The notes: generated from the sequence alone by a model not told the origin. A stretch of DNA of 64,000 nt from Methylibium petroleiphilum PM1 (GCF_000015725.1 NC_008825.1:496001-560000); one strand, 5' to 3'; shown: positions 10,716 to 19,214, counted from the first letter of the stretch. Made by a program: numbers and translations.

Positions 10716-11945
10716 ATGGCCAAGGAATACAAGGATCTCGTCGTCGGGCTCGACATCGGCACCGCCAAGGTGATGGCGGTGGTGGCCGAGGTGCTGCCCG
10801 AGGGTGAGCTGCGCGTCGCCGGCATCGGCACCGCGCCGGCCCATGGGCTCAAGCGCGGCGTGGTGGTGAACATCGACGCGACGGTCCAGTCCATCCAGCA
10901 GGCCTTGAAGGAGGCCGAGATGATGGCCGACTGCAAGATCACGCGCGTCTACACCGGCATCACCGGCAGCCACATCCGCGGCCAGAACTCCACCGGCATG
11001 GTGATCGTGCGCGACAAGGAGGTCACGCCGGTCGACGTGGCGCGCGTGATCGAGACCGCCAAGGCGATCAACATCCCGAACGACCAGCGCATGCTGCTGG
11101 TCGAGGCGCAGGAGTTCGTGATCGACGGCCACGAGGTCAAGGAGCCGATCGGCATGAGCGGCGGCCGCCTCGAGGTCAAGGTGCACATCGTGACCGGCGC
11201 GCAGAGCGCGGCCGAGAACATCATCAAGTGCGTGCGCCGCTGCGGGCTGGAAGTGGACATGCTGGTACTCAACCCCAGCGCGTCCAGCCACGCGGTGCTG
11301 ACCGACGACGAGAAGGACCTGGGCGTCGCGCTGGTCGACATCGGCGCCGGCACGACCGACGTGTCGATCTTCACCGACGGCTCGGTGCGCCACACCGCGG
11401 TGATCCCGATCGCCGGCGACCTGATCACCAGCGACATCGCGATGGCGCTGCGCACGCCGACCAAGGACGCCGAGGAGATCAAGGTCGAGCACGGCGTGGC
11501 CAAGCAGCTGCTGGCCGATCCGAACGAGCAGGTCGAGGTGCCGGGGCTCGGCGACCGCGGCCCGCGCATGCTCAGCCGCCAGGCGCTGGCCGGCGTGATC
11601 GAGCCGCGCGTCGAGGAAATCTTCTCGCTGGTGCACCAGGTGATCCGCGAGAGCGGCTACGAGGAGCTGCTGTCCAGCGGCATCGTGCTCACCGGCGGCA
11701 CCGCGGTGATGCCCGGCATGGTCGAGCTGGGCGAGGACATCTTTCTGAAGCCGGTGAGGAAGGGGCTGCCCACCTACGCCGGCGCACTGTCAGACATGGT
11801 GGCGAGCCCGCGCTCGGCCACCGTGATGGGCTTGCTCGAAGAGGCGAGGCTCGCGCGCACGCGCGGCATGAAGGCAGCGCAGCAGGCGGGGTCGGTCCAG
11901 ACCCTGTTCGGCCGCGTCAAGGATTGGTTCATCGGGAATTTTTAG
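10716..11945 (+). CDS. ftsA: Cell-division actin-like ATPase FtsA
   Basis: Actin-fold protein that tethers FtsZ filaments to the membrane and recruits later division proteins. The 409-residue protein has the phosphate-1 loop VGLDIGTAKV, the DIGAGTTDVSIF phosphate-2 loop, and the LTGGTAVMPGM adenosine motif. The C-terminal amphipathic membrane-targeting helix LFGRVKDWFIGNF is intact. ATG 10716 gives MAKEYKDLVVGLDIG; the ribosome site is weak (GGCGGGAAG upstream). Confidence 0.96.
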   Translation: MAKEYKDLVVGLDIGTAKVMAVVAEVLPEGELRVAGIGTAPAHGLKRGVVVNIDATVQSIQQALKEAEMMADCKITRVYTGITGSHIRGQNSTGMVIVRDKEVTPVDVARVIETAKAINIPNDQRMLLVEAQEFVIDGHEVKEPIGMSGGRLEVKVHIVTGAQSAAENIIKCVRRCGLEVDMLVLNPSASSHAVLTDDEKDLGVALVDIGAGTTDVSIFTDGSVRHTAVIPIAGDLITSDIAMALRTPTKDAEEIKVEHGVAKQLLADPNEQVEVPGLGDRGPRMLSRQALAGVIEPRVEEIFSLVHQVIRESGYEELLSSGIVLTGGTAVMPGMVELGEDIFLKPVRKGLPTYAGALSDMVASPRSATVMGLLEEARLARTRGMKAAQQAGSVQTLFGRVKDWFIGNF

Positions 11946-12002
11946 GGCGTCATCCAGCCCACGTTTTCAACCGGCAACTGCATCAGACGAAGGAGGTCCA
12001 CC

Positions 12003-13220
12003 ATGGCCATCGAGATGATTGAAGAATTCGAGCTCGGCACGAAGATCAAGGTGATCGGCGTGGGCGGCGGCGGCGGCAACGCTGTCGAGCACATGATCAA
12101 CGAGGGCGTGCAGGGCGTGGAGTTCATCTGCGCGAACACCGACGCGCAGGCGCTGCACCGCTCCAAGGCCGACCAGCTCATCCAGCTCGGGAGCACCGGC
12201 CTGGGCGCGGGCTCCAAGCCGGCCGCCGGCAAGGCCGCGGCCGACGAAGCCGAGGGCCGCATCCGCGACGCGATCGCGGGCGCCAACATGATCTTCCTGA
12301 CTGCCGGCATGGGCGGCGGCACCGGCACCGGCGCCGCGCCGGTGATCGCGCGCGTGGCCAAGGAGATGGGCATCCTGACGGTGGGCGTGGTGACCAAGCC
12401 CTTCGACTTCGAGGGCGGCCGGCGCATGAAGCAGGCCGAGGCCGGCCTGCAGGAGCTGGAAGCCAACGTCGACTCGCTGATCGTGGTGCTCAACGAGAAG
12501 TTGCTCGAGGTGCTGGGAGACGACGTGTCGCAGGACCAGGCCTTCAAGCAGGCCAACGACGTGCTGAAGAATGCCGTGGGCGGCATTGCCGACATCATCC
12601 ACATCGATGCATCGATCAACGTCGACTTCGAGGACGTGAAGACGGTGATGAGCGAGCCCGGCAAGGCGATGATGGGCACCGCGATCGCGACCGGACCGGA
12701 CCGCGCCAACAAGGCGGCCGACTCGGCGGTGGCCTGCCCGCTGCTCGAGGGCATCGACCTGTCGGGCGCGCGCGGTGTGCTGGTGCTGATCGCGGCGAGC
12801 CGCGCCAGCCTGAAGCTGAGCGAGAGCAAGAACGCGATGAACACCATCCGCCGTTACGCCGCGGAAGACGCCCACGTGATCTTCGGCGCCGCCTACGACG
12901 AGAGCCTGGGCGACCAGCTGCGCGTGACCGTGATCGCCACCGGACTCGCGCCGGCCCGCCGTGTGCAGGCGCCGATGACGGTGGTGCACAACGCCACGCT
13001 GCAGCGGACCGGCACCGACAACATCCCGGTGCTGAACCAGCCGCTGCACACGCAGGGCGGGCTGTCCGCCGCGCCGACCCAGCACGACTACGCCGGCATG
13101 CAGGTGCCGAGCGTGTGGCGCAGCGGGCGCACCCAGGCCGCGGCGAAGGTGGATGCGCTGGCGAGCAACGGCATGGACGAGATCGAGATCCCGGCGTTCC
13201 TGCGCAAGCAAGCCGATTGA
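12003..13220 (+). CDS. ftsZ: Cell-division GTPase FtsZ
   Basis: Tubulin-like GTPase forming the Z ring. The 405-residue protein has the G-box GGGTGTGAAP near residue 103, the T7 loop region NVDFEDVKTVMSEPG, a variable linker (about 320-385), and the conserved C-terminal peptide DEIEIPAFLRKQAD that binds FtsA and other partners. A strong ribosome site (AAGGAGG) lies 9 bases before the ATG, stronger than those of its dcw neighbours, fitting its need for high expression. Confidence 0.98.
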   Translation: MAIEMIEEFELGTKIKVIGVGGGGGNAVEHMINEGVQGVEFICANTDAQALHRSKADQLIQLGSTGLGAGSKPAAGKAAADEAEGRIRDAIAGANMIFLTAGMGGGTGTGAAPVIARVAKEMGILTVGVVTKPFDFEGGRRMKQAEAGLQELEANVDSLIVVLNEKLLEVLGDDVSQDQAFKQANDVLKNAVGGIADIIHIDASINVDFEDVKTVMSEPGKAMMGTAIATGPDRANKAADSAVACPLLEGIDLSGARGVLVLIAASRASLKLSESKNAMNTIRRYAAEDAHVIFGAAYDESLGDQLRVTVIATGLAPARRVQAPMTVVHNATLQRTGTDNIPVLNQPLHTQGGLSAAPTQHDYAGMQVPSVWRSGRTQAAAKVDALASNGMDEIEIPAFLRKQAD

Positions 13221-13227
13221 TGACGAC

Positions 13228-13310
13228 CACCCCCGTTGCGCCTTCGGCGCTCCCCCTCGAGGGGGCGGCGCTGGCGGGCCGGCGGAGCCGGACCCGCGGC
13301 GCCTGCTGGG
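13228..13310. repeat. 83-base hairpin repeat, copy 1 (after ftsZ)
   Basis: Starts 8 bases after the ftsZ stop and matches 15668-15750 at 74 of 83 positions. It contains stems GCGCC-TTC-GGCGC (13238-13250), CCCCCTCGAGGGGG and CCGGC-GGA-GCCGG. In the other copy the first stem is GCGGC-TGC-GCCGC, so the changes are paired and the stem is preserved. An ATG overlapping the ftsZ stop opens a 42-codon frame through the repeat (13220-13348); it is probably not a real gene. Confidence 0.85.
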
Positions 13311-13350
13311 TGAAGGCAACGTGCGGTGGAAAGTTGCTAACGAGGTGATA

Positions 13351-13386
13351 GCGCGGCCCCGCAAGCCGGTCGGGGCTGCGCTTTTT
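13351..13386 (+). terminator. Rho-independent terminator after ftsZ
   Basis: Stem GCGCGGCCCCG (13351-13361) pairs with CGGGGCTGCGC (13371-13381), with one wobble or mismatch, around the loop CAAGCCGGT, followed by TTTTT. It lies between the repeat and lpxC, so transcription from the dcw operon probably stops, at least in part, before lpxC. Confidence 0.8.
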
Positions 13387-13397
13387 ACAATGACAGC

Positions 13398-14333
13398 ATG
13401 CTGCAGCAACGCACCCTGAAGTCGATCACGCGCGCCGTCGGGGTGGGCGTGCACAGCGGGCAGCGGGTCGAGCTCACGCTGCGGCCGGCGGCGCCCGACA
13501 CGGGCATCGTGTTCCGGCGTGTCGATCTGCCGAGCCCGGTGGACATCCCGGCACGCTTCGACGCGGTGTGCGATACGCGCATGGCCTCCAGCATTTCGCC
13601 CGGCGGCGACCCGGGCGGCCCGAAGGTGCAGACGATCGAGCACTTCATGTCGGCCTGCGCCGGGCTGGGCATCGACAACCTGCTGGCGGACATCACGGCC
13701 GACGAGATGCCCATCCTCGACGGTTCGGCCTCCAGCTTCGTGTTCCTGCTGCAGAACGCGGGCATCGAGCTGCAGAAGGCGCCCAAGCGCTTCATCCGCG
13801 TGCTGAAGACCGTGGAAGTTCGCGACGGCGAGGGGCCCGGTGCCAAGTGGGCCCGCCTCGAGCCCTATCACGGCTACAAGCTCGCGTTCGAGATCGTGTT
13901 CGACCACCCGGCGGTGAGCCAGACCGGCCAGCGCGTGGAGTTCGAGTTCGGCGAGGGTCAGTACCAGCGCGACATTGCGCGAGCGCGGACCTTCGGCTTC
14001 GCAAAGGACGTGGACGCGATGCGCGCGCGTGGCCTGACGCTGGGCGGCAGCATGGACAACGCGATCGTCGTCGACGACCACCGTGTGCTCAACGCCGACG
14101 GGCTGCGCTATGACGACGAGTTCGTGAAGCACAAGCTGCTCGACGCCATTGGCGACCTGCACATCGCCGGCCACGCGCTGCTGGCGAGCTACACCTCGTT
14201 CAAGGGCGGGCACGCGCTGAACAATACGCTGCTGCGTGCGCTGTTCGCCGATCCGACGGCCTACGAGATGACCACGTTCGCGCGCGAGGCCGATGCGCCG
14301 CGCGGCTTCGCCGAACTGCCGCCGGCCTGGTAG
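13398..14333 (+). CDS. lpxC: UDP-3-O-acyl-GlcNAc deacetylase LpxC
   Basis: Zinc enzyme carrying out the committed step of lipid A synthesis in the cytoplasm. The 311-residue protein has the family segments IEHFMSA (zinc histidine), [11 protein letters not shown], and [11 protein letters not shown] containing the other zinc ligands. It follows ftsZ as in most Burkholderiales but is separated by a repeat and a terminator, so it needs its own promoter. TACAAT at 13386-13391 is a possible -10 element only six bases from the ATG. Confidence 0.97.
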   Translation: MLQQRTLKSITRAVGVGVHSGQRVELTLRPAAPDTGIVFRRVDLPSPVDIPARFDAVCDTRMASSISPGGDPGGPKVQTIEHFMSACAGLGIDNLLADITADEMPILDGSASSFVFLLQNAGIELQKAPKRFIRVLKTVEVRDGEGPGAKWARLEPYHGYKLAFEIVFDHPAVSQTGQRVEFEFGEGQYQRDIARARTFGFAKDVDAMRARGLTLGGSMDNAIVVDDHRVLNADGLRYDDEFVKHKLLDAIGDLHIAGHALLASYTSFKGGHALNNTLLRALFADPTAYEMTTFAREADAPRGFAELPPAW

Positions 14334-14380
14334 CCGCGGCGCCGGTCGGTCCGGCCGCCGTCCCGCTTAGACTGCCGCCC

Positions 14381-14566
14381 ATGCTGGTGTTTCGATGGAT
14401 CCTGTTGCTGCTGCTGGTTGCCGGCGTGCTGTGCTTCGCGATGTATGCGGGCACCGGCCAGGCGCGCTGGCGTGACATCGGCCTGCGCATCGTCAAGTGG
14501 ACGGTGGTGGCAGCGCTGGGCTTCTTTGCGGTTCTGATCCTCGAGCGCCTGGCGCGCATGGTGTGA
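14381..14566 (+). CDS. Small two-helix membrane protein (paralog A)
   Basis: 61-residue hypothetical protein with two predicted membrane helices (about residues 3-23 and 38-57) joined by a short polar loop, GTGQARWRDIG. It resembles the next gene in layout and in the pattern VF-WI-LL-...-YxxxGxxR-...-DxxxR...WTxV...ALGxF, so the two look like a tandem duplication. No function is known to me. The start follows lpxC by 47 bases. Confidence 0.6.
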   Translation: MLVFRWILLLLLVAGVLCFAMYAGTGQARWRDIGLRIVKWTVVAALGFFAVLILERLARMV

Positions 14567-14581
14567 ACGGAGATACGAGCG

Positions 14582-14797
14582 ATGACTGTCTTCTGGTGGA
14601 TCGTCGGGGTGCTGCTGATGGGGACCGGGGGCACGGCTGCGGTCACGTTCGCGTTGTACGTCAGCAGCGGCGAGGACCGCTACATGGATGTGGCGCGCGC
14701 CGCCTGGCGCTGGACCATCGTGTTCGCGCTCGGGGCCTTCAACATCACGATCTTCAAGCACATCATCCTGACCTTGATCAGCATCTGGCGGTCCTGA
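14582..14797 (+). CDS. Small two-helix membrane protein (paralog B)
   Basis: 71-residue hypothetical protein with two membrane helices and a loop SSGEDRYMDVARAAWRW. It is collinear with the upstream 61-residue protein and differs mainly by a longer C-terminal tail. It starts 15 bases after paralog A with GGAG-like spacing, so the pair is probably cotranscribed. Function unknown. Confidence 0.6.
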   Translation: MTVFWWIVGVLLMGTGGTAAVTFALYVSSGEDRYMDVARAAWRWTIVFALGAFNITIFKHIILTLISIWRS

Positions 14798-14824
14798 CCT
14801 TCAGCGGCAGGCCGCCGGTCGGGA

Positions 14825-14840
14825 TGGCCTGCAATTTGCC
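14825..14840 (+). promoter_or_regulatory. Candidate sigma-54 promoter of the SoxYZ-like carrier
   Basis: TGGCCT-GCAAT-TTGCC keeps the invariant GG and GC dinucleotides exactly 10 bases apart and matches the -12 consensus TTGC. The -24 half deviates at two positions (TGGCCT for TGGCAC). The expected start point is near 14852, just before the AGGAGG ribosome site. No upstream palindrome like those at 16700 or 26278 was found, so this is the weakest of the three candidates. Confidence 0.4.
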
Positions 14841-14864
14841 TTTGCATCGCTCCAGGAGGCAAAG

Positions 14865-15665
14865 ATGTTCCCATCAGATGCGAAGTTGCAGCGCCGGCAC
14901 CTGGTGCTGGCGACCGCCGCGGCCTGCGTGCTGCCGGCCCGTGCGGCCACCGACGAGTACGGTGGTGACCCTTATCGCTCGGCGCAGTGGCCCGAGATGG
15001 TCAAGGAGTTCCTGGGTGCGAAGTCGCGGGTCGAGTTCGACCCGCGCGTGCAGGTCAAGGGGCCGACGATGGCGGAAAACCCGATGGTCGTGCCCATCAC
15101 GGTCTCGGCGCCGGACTTGGCCGACATCCAGCAGATCGTCGTGCTGGTGGACCGCAATCCGATCCGCAAGGTGCTGGAGTTCGAACCGCTGGACGGGACC
15201 CGGGCCGCCATTTCCTTCCGTTTCAAGCTGGAGCAGGCCAGCGCCGTGCGCGCCGCGGCGCGCACCCGCGATGGCGTCTGGCATGTCGGTGGCACCTGGG
15301 TCGAATCGTCGGGGGGCGGCTGCACGGTGGCCGGCGTAACCCGGCAGGACGGCAGCTGGTCGCAGACGCTCGGCCAGGTGAGCGGACGCTTCTTCGGCGA
15401 TGCCGTCGAGGCGCCGGGTGCGCGGCTGCGTGTGCGGGTGATGCATCCGATGGACACCGGCCTGGTGGGCGGCATTCCGGCGTTCTACCTGCGCCGCATG
15501 GCCGTCACCGACGGGGGGGGCGTGGAGTTGTTGCGCCTGTCGACCTACGAACCGATCAGCGAGAACCCCGTGTTCTCGTTCGACTTCCAGGGCCGACCGC
15601 CGGGGCCGTTCCGTGTGACCGGGGTCGACAACAACGGCAACCGCATCGACGGGCAAATCATATGA
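14865..15665 (+). CDS. Quinoprotein dehydrogenase-associated SoxYZ-like carrier
   Basis: 266-residue exported protein with a twin-arginine-like leader (RRHLVLATAAACVLPARA). An N-terminal SoxY-like domain (about 55-165) is followed by a C-terminal SoxZ-like domain (about 175-266). The segments around DLADIQQIVVLVDRNP and VRVMHPMDTG match the fused SoxYZ-like carriers encoded beside PQQ alcohol dehydrogenases. The exact role is unsettled; carriage of a small group in a periplasmic relay has been proposed. Ribosome site AGGAGG is strong. The stop overlaps the next ATG. Confidence 0.8.
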   Translation: MFPSDAKLQRRHLVLATAAACVLPARAATDEYGGDPYRSAQWPEMVKEFLGAKSRVEFDPRVQVKGPTMAENPMVVPITVSAPDLADIQQIVVLVDRNPIRKVLEFEPLDGTRAAISFRFKLEQASAVRAAARTRDGVWHVGGTWVESSGGGCTVAGVTRQDGSWSQTLGQVSGRFFGDAVEAPGARLRVRVMHPMDTGLVGGIPAFYLRRMAVTDGGGVELLRLSTYEPISENPVFSFDFQGRPPGPFRVTGVDNNGNRIDGQII

Positions 15666-16690
15666 ATCACCCCCGTTGCGGCTGCGCCGCTCTCCCTCGA
15701 GGGGGCGACGCTGGCGGGCCGGCAGAGCCGAACCCGCGGCGTCTGCTGGCCTGGGGCAGGGCTTTGCTCGGCGTTTTGCTTTGCGGTGCAGCAATGGGGG
15801 CGGTGGCGCAGGCGGATCCGACCACGCTGGACTACCGCCTCAGCGCGCGGGCGCTGGCGCCGGACGTCTATGTGGTGGAGGGCGCAAATGCCGACTTTTC
15901 GCGCGCCAACGGCTGCAACATCATCAATACTGGCTTCATCGTCGTCGATGATGGTGTCATCGTCATCAACACCGGGCCATCGAAACGCTACGGCGAACAG
16001 CTGCGGGCGCTGGTCGGGCGCACCACCGGCAAGCCGGTGAAGCAGGTGCTGCACCTGAATCTCCACCCCGACTACTTCCTCGGCAACCAGGCCTTCGCCG
16101 ACGTGCCGCGCCTGGCGACCTCCGCCACGATCGAGGGCATGCGGGCCGAAGCCAAGTCCTACGAGGACAACCTCTACCGCCTCTGCGGCGACTGGATGAA
16201 GGCCACCGAGGCGCTGCTGCCCGATCGGACGGTGGCGCCGGGGCCGCTGCTCGCTGGGAACCCGCGCTTCGAGCTGCGGGAGCTGAAGGGGCACACCGCC
16301 TCCGATCTGGTGCTGGTCGACCGGATCTCGGGTGTGGTGTTCGCCGGCGGCCTGGTGTTCGTCGACCGGGTGCCGACCACGCCCCACGCCAGGCTGCCGG
16401 ACTGGCTGGCCAGCCTGGATGCGCTGGCGGCGCAGCCGTTCAAGACCCTGGTGCCCAGTCACGGGCCGGTGGTCGGCGACGCTCGCGGGATCGAGCAGAC
16501 CCGGCGCTACCTGCGCTGGCTGGACGGCAGCTTCGGCGCGGCGGCACAGAGAGGCTCGGAGATGACCGAGGTGCTGGCACAGCCGGTGCCGGCCGAGTTC
16601 CGCAACTGGGCGGCGTTCGCGACCGAATACCCGCGCAACGTGGTACACCTTTACCCTGCCTACGAACTCAAATCGCTCCAGGCGCGCTGA
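15662..16690 (+). CDS. Quinoprotein relay system metallo-beta-lactamase-fold hydrolase
   Basis: 342-residue exported protein of the SoxH-like MBL-fold family that accompanies PQQ dehydrogenases. It follows the SoxYZ-like carrier with a four-base overlap. The first 30 residues are encoded by a hairpin repeat (15668-15750); a signal peptide (about 27-50, ending AVAQA) comes after it. The metal-site region reads H131-x-N133-x-H135-x-D137-Y138 where the fold normally has HxHxDH. H211 and H267 are present, but the usual bridging Asp is Gly230. Zinc binding is therefore uncertain. The true start could be a non-ATG codon after the repeat. Confidence 0.75.
   Translation: MNHPRCGCAALPRGGDAGGPAEPNPRRLLAWGRALLGVLLCGAAMGAVAQADPTTLDYRLSARALAPDVYVVEGANADFSRANGCNIINTGFIVVDDGVIVINTGPSKRYGEQLRALVGRTTGKPVKQVLHLNLHPDYFLGNQAFADVPRLATSATIEGMRAEAKSYEDNLYRLCGDWMKATEALLPDRTVAPGPLLAGNPRFELRELKGHTASDLVLVDRISGVVFAGGLVFVDRVPTTPHARLPDWLASLDALAAQPFKTLVPSHGPVVGDARGIEQTRRYLRWLDGSFGAAAQRGSEMTEVLAQPVPAEFRNWAAFATEYPRNVVHLYPAYELKSLQAR
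15668..15750. repeat. 83-base hairpin repeat, copy 2 (coding)
   Basis: Second copy of the repeat at 13228-13310 (74 of 83 identical). It starts three bases after the SoxYZ-carrier stop and is translated as the extreme N-terminus of the MBL-fold protein, ahead of its signal peptide. Stem GCGGC-TGC-GCCGC (15678-15690) replaces GCGCC-TTC-GGCGC of copy 1 with compensating changes. Confidence 0.85.
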
Positions 16691-16699
16691 AGCAGGCGG

Positions 16700-16716
16700 T
16701 GCTCCACGCGGAGACA
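16700..16716 (+). promoter_or_regulatory. Candidate upstream activator site of the lanthanide-type dehydrogenase
   Basis: TGCTCCA-CGC-GGAGACA is an imperfect copy of the perfect inverted repeat TGCTCCA-GTG-TGGAGCA at 26278-26294. Its centre lies about 71 bases before the -24 element, compared with about 62 at pedF. The left half-site is identical in both. This is where a sigma-54 activator would bind; the assignment to the activator at 23979-26117 is inference. Confidence 0.45.
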
Positions 16717-16761
16717 GCCCGGACACCGGATTGCGGTGAAACCCGCAGTCAAACCCGGAAA

Positions 16762-16772
16762 TTCTCCCGATC
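16762..16772 (+). promoter_or_regulatory. TCTCCCGAT motif before lanthanide-type dehydrogenase
   Basis: TTCTCCCGATC contains the nine-base core TCTCCCGAT, found twice in the same gene-relative orientation before the calcium-type dehydrogenase (21834-21866). Here it occurs once, ending 6 bases before the sigma-54 -24 element, a position suited to interference with polymerase. Candidate site for the LuxR-type regulator at 23274-23906. Confidence 0.4.
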
Positions 16773-16778
16773 GGTCCG

Positions 16779-16794
16779 TGGCACGGGCCTTGCC
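16779..16794 (+). promoter_or_regulatory. Sigma-54 promoter of the lanthanide-type PQQ dehydrogenase
   Basis: TGGCAC-GGGCC-TTGCC matches the -24/-12 consensus TGGCAC-N5-TTGC exactly, with GG and GC 10 bases apart. The expected start point is about 16806, giving a 60-base leader before the ATG. A sigma-54 activator gene lies in the same island. Confidence 0.75.
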
Positions 16795-16866
16795 CTCTGG
16801 GAGTCAGAACGCGCTTTAGCGGCCATGTCGTGTCGCACGCGTCTCACCCCCCGAGGAGACAAAACT

Positions 16867-18609
16867 ATGCGTCTGCACCTGCTTTCTTTGTTGGTGGCTG
16901 CCGCCTGCGCCAGTGTTGGCGCCCAGGCCGCCGGCGTCACCGACGCGATGATCGACAACGATGCCAAGACCCCGAACGACGTTCTGAGCTGGGGCATCGG
17001 CTCGCAGGGGCAGCGCTATTCCCCGCTCAAGCAGGTCAACACCTCGACCGTGCAGAAGCTGGTGCCGGCCTGGGCCTTCTCGTTCGGCGGCGAAAAGCAG
17101 CGCGGGCAGCAATCGCAGCCGCTGATCCATGACGGCAAGATGTTCGTCACGGCGTCTTACTCGCGGATCTACGCGCTGGACGTCAAGACCGGCACCAAGC
17201 TCTGGAAGTATGAGCACCGCCTGCCCGAAGGCATCATGCCCTGCTGCGATGTGATCAACCGCGGTGCCGCGCTGTACGACAACCTGGTCATCTTCGGCAC
17301 GCTCGACGCCCAGCTCGTCGCGCTCGACCAGAAGACCGGCGACGTGGTCTGGAAGGAGAAGATCGACGACTACGCGGCCGGCTACAGCTACACCGCCGCC
17401 CCGCTGATCGCCGGTGGCCTGCTGCTGACCGGTGTGTCCGGCGGCGAATTCGGCATCGTCGGACGCGTCGAGGCGCGCGATCCCAAGACCGGCAAGATGG
17501 TCTGGATCCGCCCGACCGTCGAAGGTCACATGGGCTACAAGTTCGACAAGGACGGCAACAAGACCGAAATCGGCATCTCGGGCACGACGGGCAAGACCTG
17601 GCCGGGCGACATGTGGAAGTCGGGCGGCGCGGCCACCTGGCTGGGCGGCACCTACGACGCCAAGACCGGCCTGGCCTACTTCGGCACCGGCAACCCCGGC
17701 CCGTGGAACAGCCACCTGCGTCCCGGCGACAACCTGTTCTCGTGCGCGACGGTCGCGATCGACGTCAAGACCGGCCAGATCAAGTGGCACTATCAGACCA
17801 CACCGCACGACGGCTGGGACTTCGACGGCGTGAACGAGTTCGTCACCTTCGACATGGACGGCAAGCGCGTCGGCGGCAAGGCCGACCGCAACGGCTTCTT
17901 CTACGTGATCGACGCCGCCAACGGCAAGCTCGAGAACGCTTTCCCCTTCGTCAAGAAGATCACCTGGGCCACCGGCATCGATCTGAAGACCGGCCGTCCC
18001 AACTACGTGCCGGAGAACCGTCCGGGCGACCCGACCGCGGGTGCCGACGGCAAGAAGGGCAACTCGGTGTTCGCGGCGCCGTCCTTCCTTGGCGGCAAGA
18101 ACCAGATGCCGATGGCTTACTCGCCGGACACCAAGCTGTTCTACGTGCCGTCGAACGAGTGGGGCATGGAGATCTGGAACGAGCCCGTGACCTACAAGAA
18201 GGGCGCGGCCTACCTGGGCGCCGGCTTCACGATCAAGACGATCAACGACGAGTACATCGGCGCGATGCGTGCGATCGACCCGAAGACCGGCAAGACCGTC
18301 TGGGAAGTGAAGAACAACGCGCCGCTGTGGGGCGGTGTGCTGACGACGGCCGGCAACCTGGTGTTCTGGGGCACGCCGGAAGGCTTCCTGAAGGCCGCCG
18401 ACGCGAAGACCGGCAAGGTCGTCTGGGAATTCCAGACCGGTTCGGGCGTCGTGGCGCCGCCGGTCACCTGGCAGCAGGACGGCGAGCAGTACGTCTCGGT
18501 CGTTTCCGGCTGGGGCGGCGCCGTGCCGCTGTGGGGTGGCGACGTGGCCAAGAAGGTCAACTTCCTGGAGCAGGGCGGCACCGTGTGGGTGTTCAAGCTG
18601 CCGAAGTGA
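16867..18609 (+). CDS. PQQ-dependent alcohol dehydrogenase, lanthanide-type metal site
   Basis: 580-residue periplasmic quinoprotein oxidising primary alcohols, with a Sec signal peptide (cleaved about residue 22) and an eight-bladed beta-propeller. The adjacent-cysteine disulfide is Cys126-Cys127 (MPCCDV). Metal ligands expected from the family are Glu194, Asn276 (GTGNPGPWN) and Asp318. Asp320 makes the D-F-D pattern that marks lanthanide-using XoxF/PedH enzymes, where calcium enzymes have Ala or Ser. XoxF-like and PedH-like are both possible labels; substrate cannot be read from sequence. The start has ribosome site GAGGAGAC. A sigma-54 promoter precedes it and a strong terminator follows. 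Confidence 0.88.
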   Translation: MRLHLLSLLVAAACASVGAQAAGVTDAMIDNDAKTPNDVLSWGIGSQGQRYSPLKQVNTSTVQKLVPAWAFSFGGEKQRGQQSQPLIHDGKMFVTASYSRIYALDVKTGTKLWKYEHRLPEGIMPCCDVINRGAALYDNLVIFGTLDAQLVALDQKTGDVVWKEKIDDYAAGYSYTAAPLIAGGLLLTGVSGGEFGIVGRVEARDPKTGKMVWIRPTVEGHMGYKFDKDGNKTEIGISGTTGKTWPGDMWKSGGAATWLGGTYDAKTGLAYFGTGNPGPWNSHLRPGDNLFSCATVAIDVKTGQIKWHYQTTPHDGWDFDGVNEFVTFDMDGKRVGGKADRNGFFYVIDAANGKLENAFPFVKKITWATGIDLKTGRPNYVPENRPGDPTAGADGKKGNSVFAAPSFLGGKNQMPMAYSPDTKLFYVPSNEWGMEIWNEPVTYKKGAAYLGAGFTIKTINDEYIGAMRAIDPKTGKTVWEVKNNAPLWGGVLTTAGNLVFWGTPEGFLKAADAKTGKVVWEFQTGSGVVAPPVTWQQDGEQYVSVVSGWGGAVPLWGGDVAKKVNFLEQGGTVWVFKLPK

Positions 18610-18649
18610 ACTGAGCGAGTACCACGCCCGGGATGACCGGGCGCGTTGC

Positions 18650-18684
18650 ACGGCACGGACGCTCGCGCGTCCGTGCCGTTTTTC
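18650..18684 (+). terminator. Rho-independent terminator of the lanthanide-type dehydrogenase
   Basis: A perfect 13-base stem, ACGGCACGGACGC (18650-18662) with GCGTCCGTGCCGT (18667-18679), loop TCGC, is followed by a T-run. It lies 40 bases after the stop and faces the 3' end of the opposing cytochrome gene. Confidence 0.9.
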
Positions 18685-18704
18685 GTGGCCGACCGGTACC
18701 GTTC

Positions 18705-19214
18705 TCACGGCCTGCGGGATTCCAGGAAGGTCTTCAGCGACCACACGGCTTCCTGCGTCAGCACGCCTTCCCAGGGCGGCATGTGCGTCACGCCGACGCG
18801 GATCTTGCCGCGCAGCACCGATTCCTTGAAGTAGTGATCGTTGTCGCGCAGGCAGTGACGGCGGGCGGCCAGGTCCTTGATCTTGGCGAAGCAGTAGCTG
18901 TCGAGGCGCCGCAGGTCGGTGCCGACGTGATGGGTGGCATTGCCGTCATCGCCATGGCAGCGGGCGCAGGCCTGATTGAAGAGCGCGCGCCCGATCTCGG
19001 CGACCTGCGCGTCGCCGCGATAGGGGTTGTCTTCGCGCCATGGCGCGCCAAGCACCGGCAAGGCCGAGAGATCGATGGTCACCGGCGTCGTGATCGGTTC
19101 TGTCGACGCCTGCTGCGCCGCGACGCCGGCCGCGCCGATCAGGGCGGCGGTCAGCGCTGTCGTGCGAAGGGCCGTTGCGACGCCGCGGGGAATGCTCATG
19201 ATGGGTGAGTGCAT
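18705..19214 (-). CDS. Cytochrome c, PedF-like, of the calcium-type dehydrogenase operon
   Basis: 169-residue exported monohaem cytochrome c. Signal peptide about residues 1-34, haem motif C83-A-R-C86-H87, likely axial Met in VTHMPPWEGV. It resembles the PedF-type cytochrome at 26400 along its length (LPVLGAPWREDNPYR against LPALGDTWRTENPYR), so the two are paralogs. It is third in the operon, 3 bases after the pentapeptide gene, so its likely role is accepting electrons from the PQQ dehydrogenase. A start at 19199 (MSIPRGV) is equally possible. Confidence 0.85.
   Translation of the reverse strand: MHSPIMSIPRGVATALRTTALTAALIGAAGVAAQQASTEPITTPVTIDLSALPVLGAPWREDNPYRGDAQVAEIGRALFNQACARCHGDDGNATHHVGTDLRRLDSYCFAKIKDLAARRHCLRDNDHYFKESVLRGKIRVGVTHMPPWEGVLTQEAVWSLKTFLESRRP

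Noticed and set aside
13220-13348. 42-codon gene between ftsZ and lpxC
   Set aside because: The frame is mostly the hairpin repeat and has no ribosome site; kept only as part of the repeat description.
15662-16690. Beta-lactamase resistance gene
   Set aside because: Fold is metallo-beta-lactamase but the protein is of the quinoprotein-relay type with a degraded metal motif and quinoprotein neighbours.
16867-18609. Calling the enzyme MxaF (calcium methanol dehydrogenase large subunit)
   Set aside because: The metal site is D-F-D instead of D-x-A, and no mxaI or mxaG-like genes are nearby.
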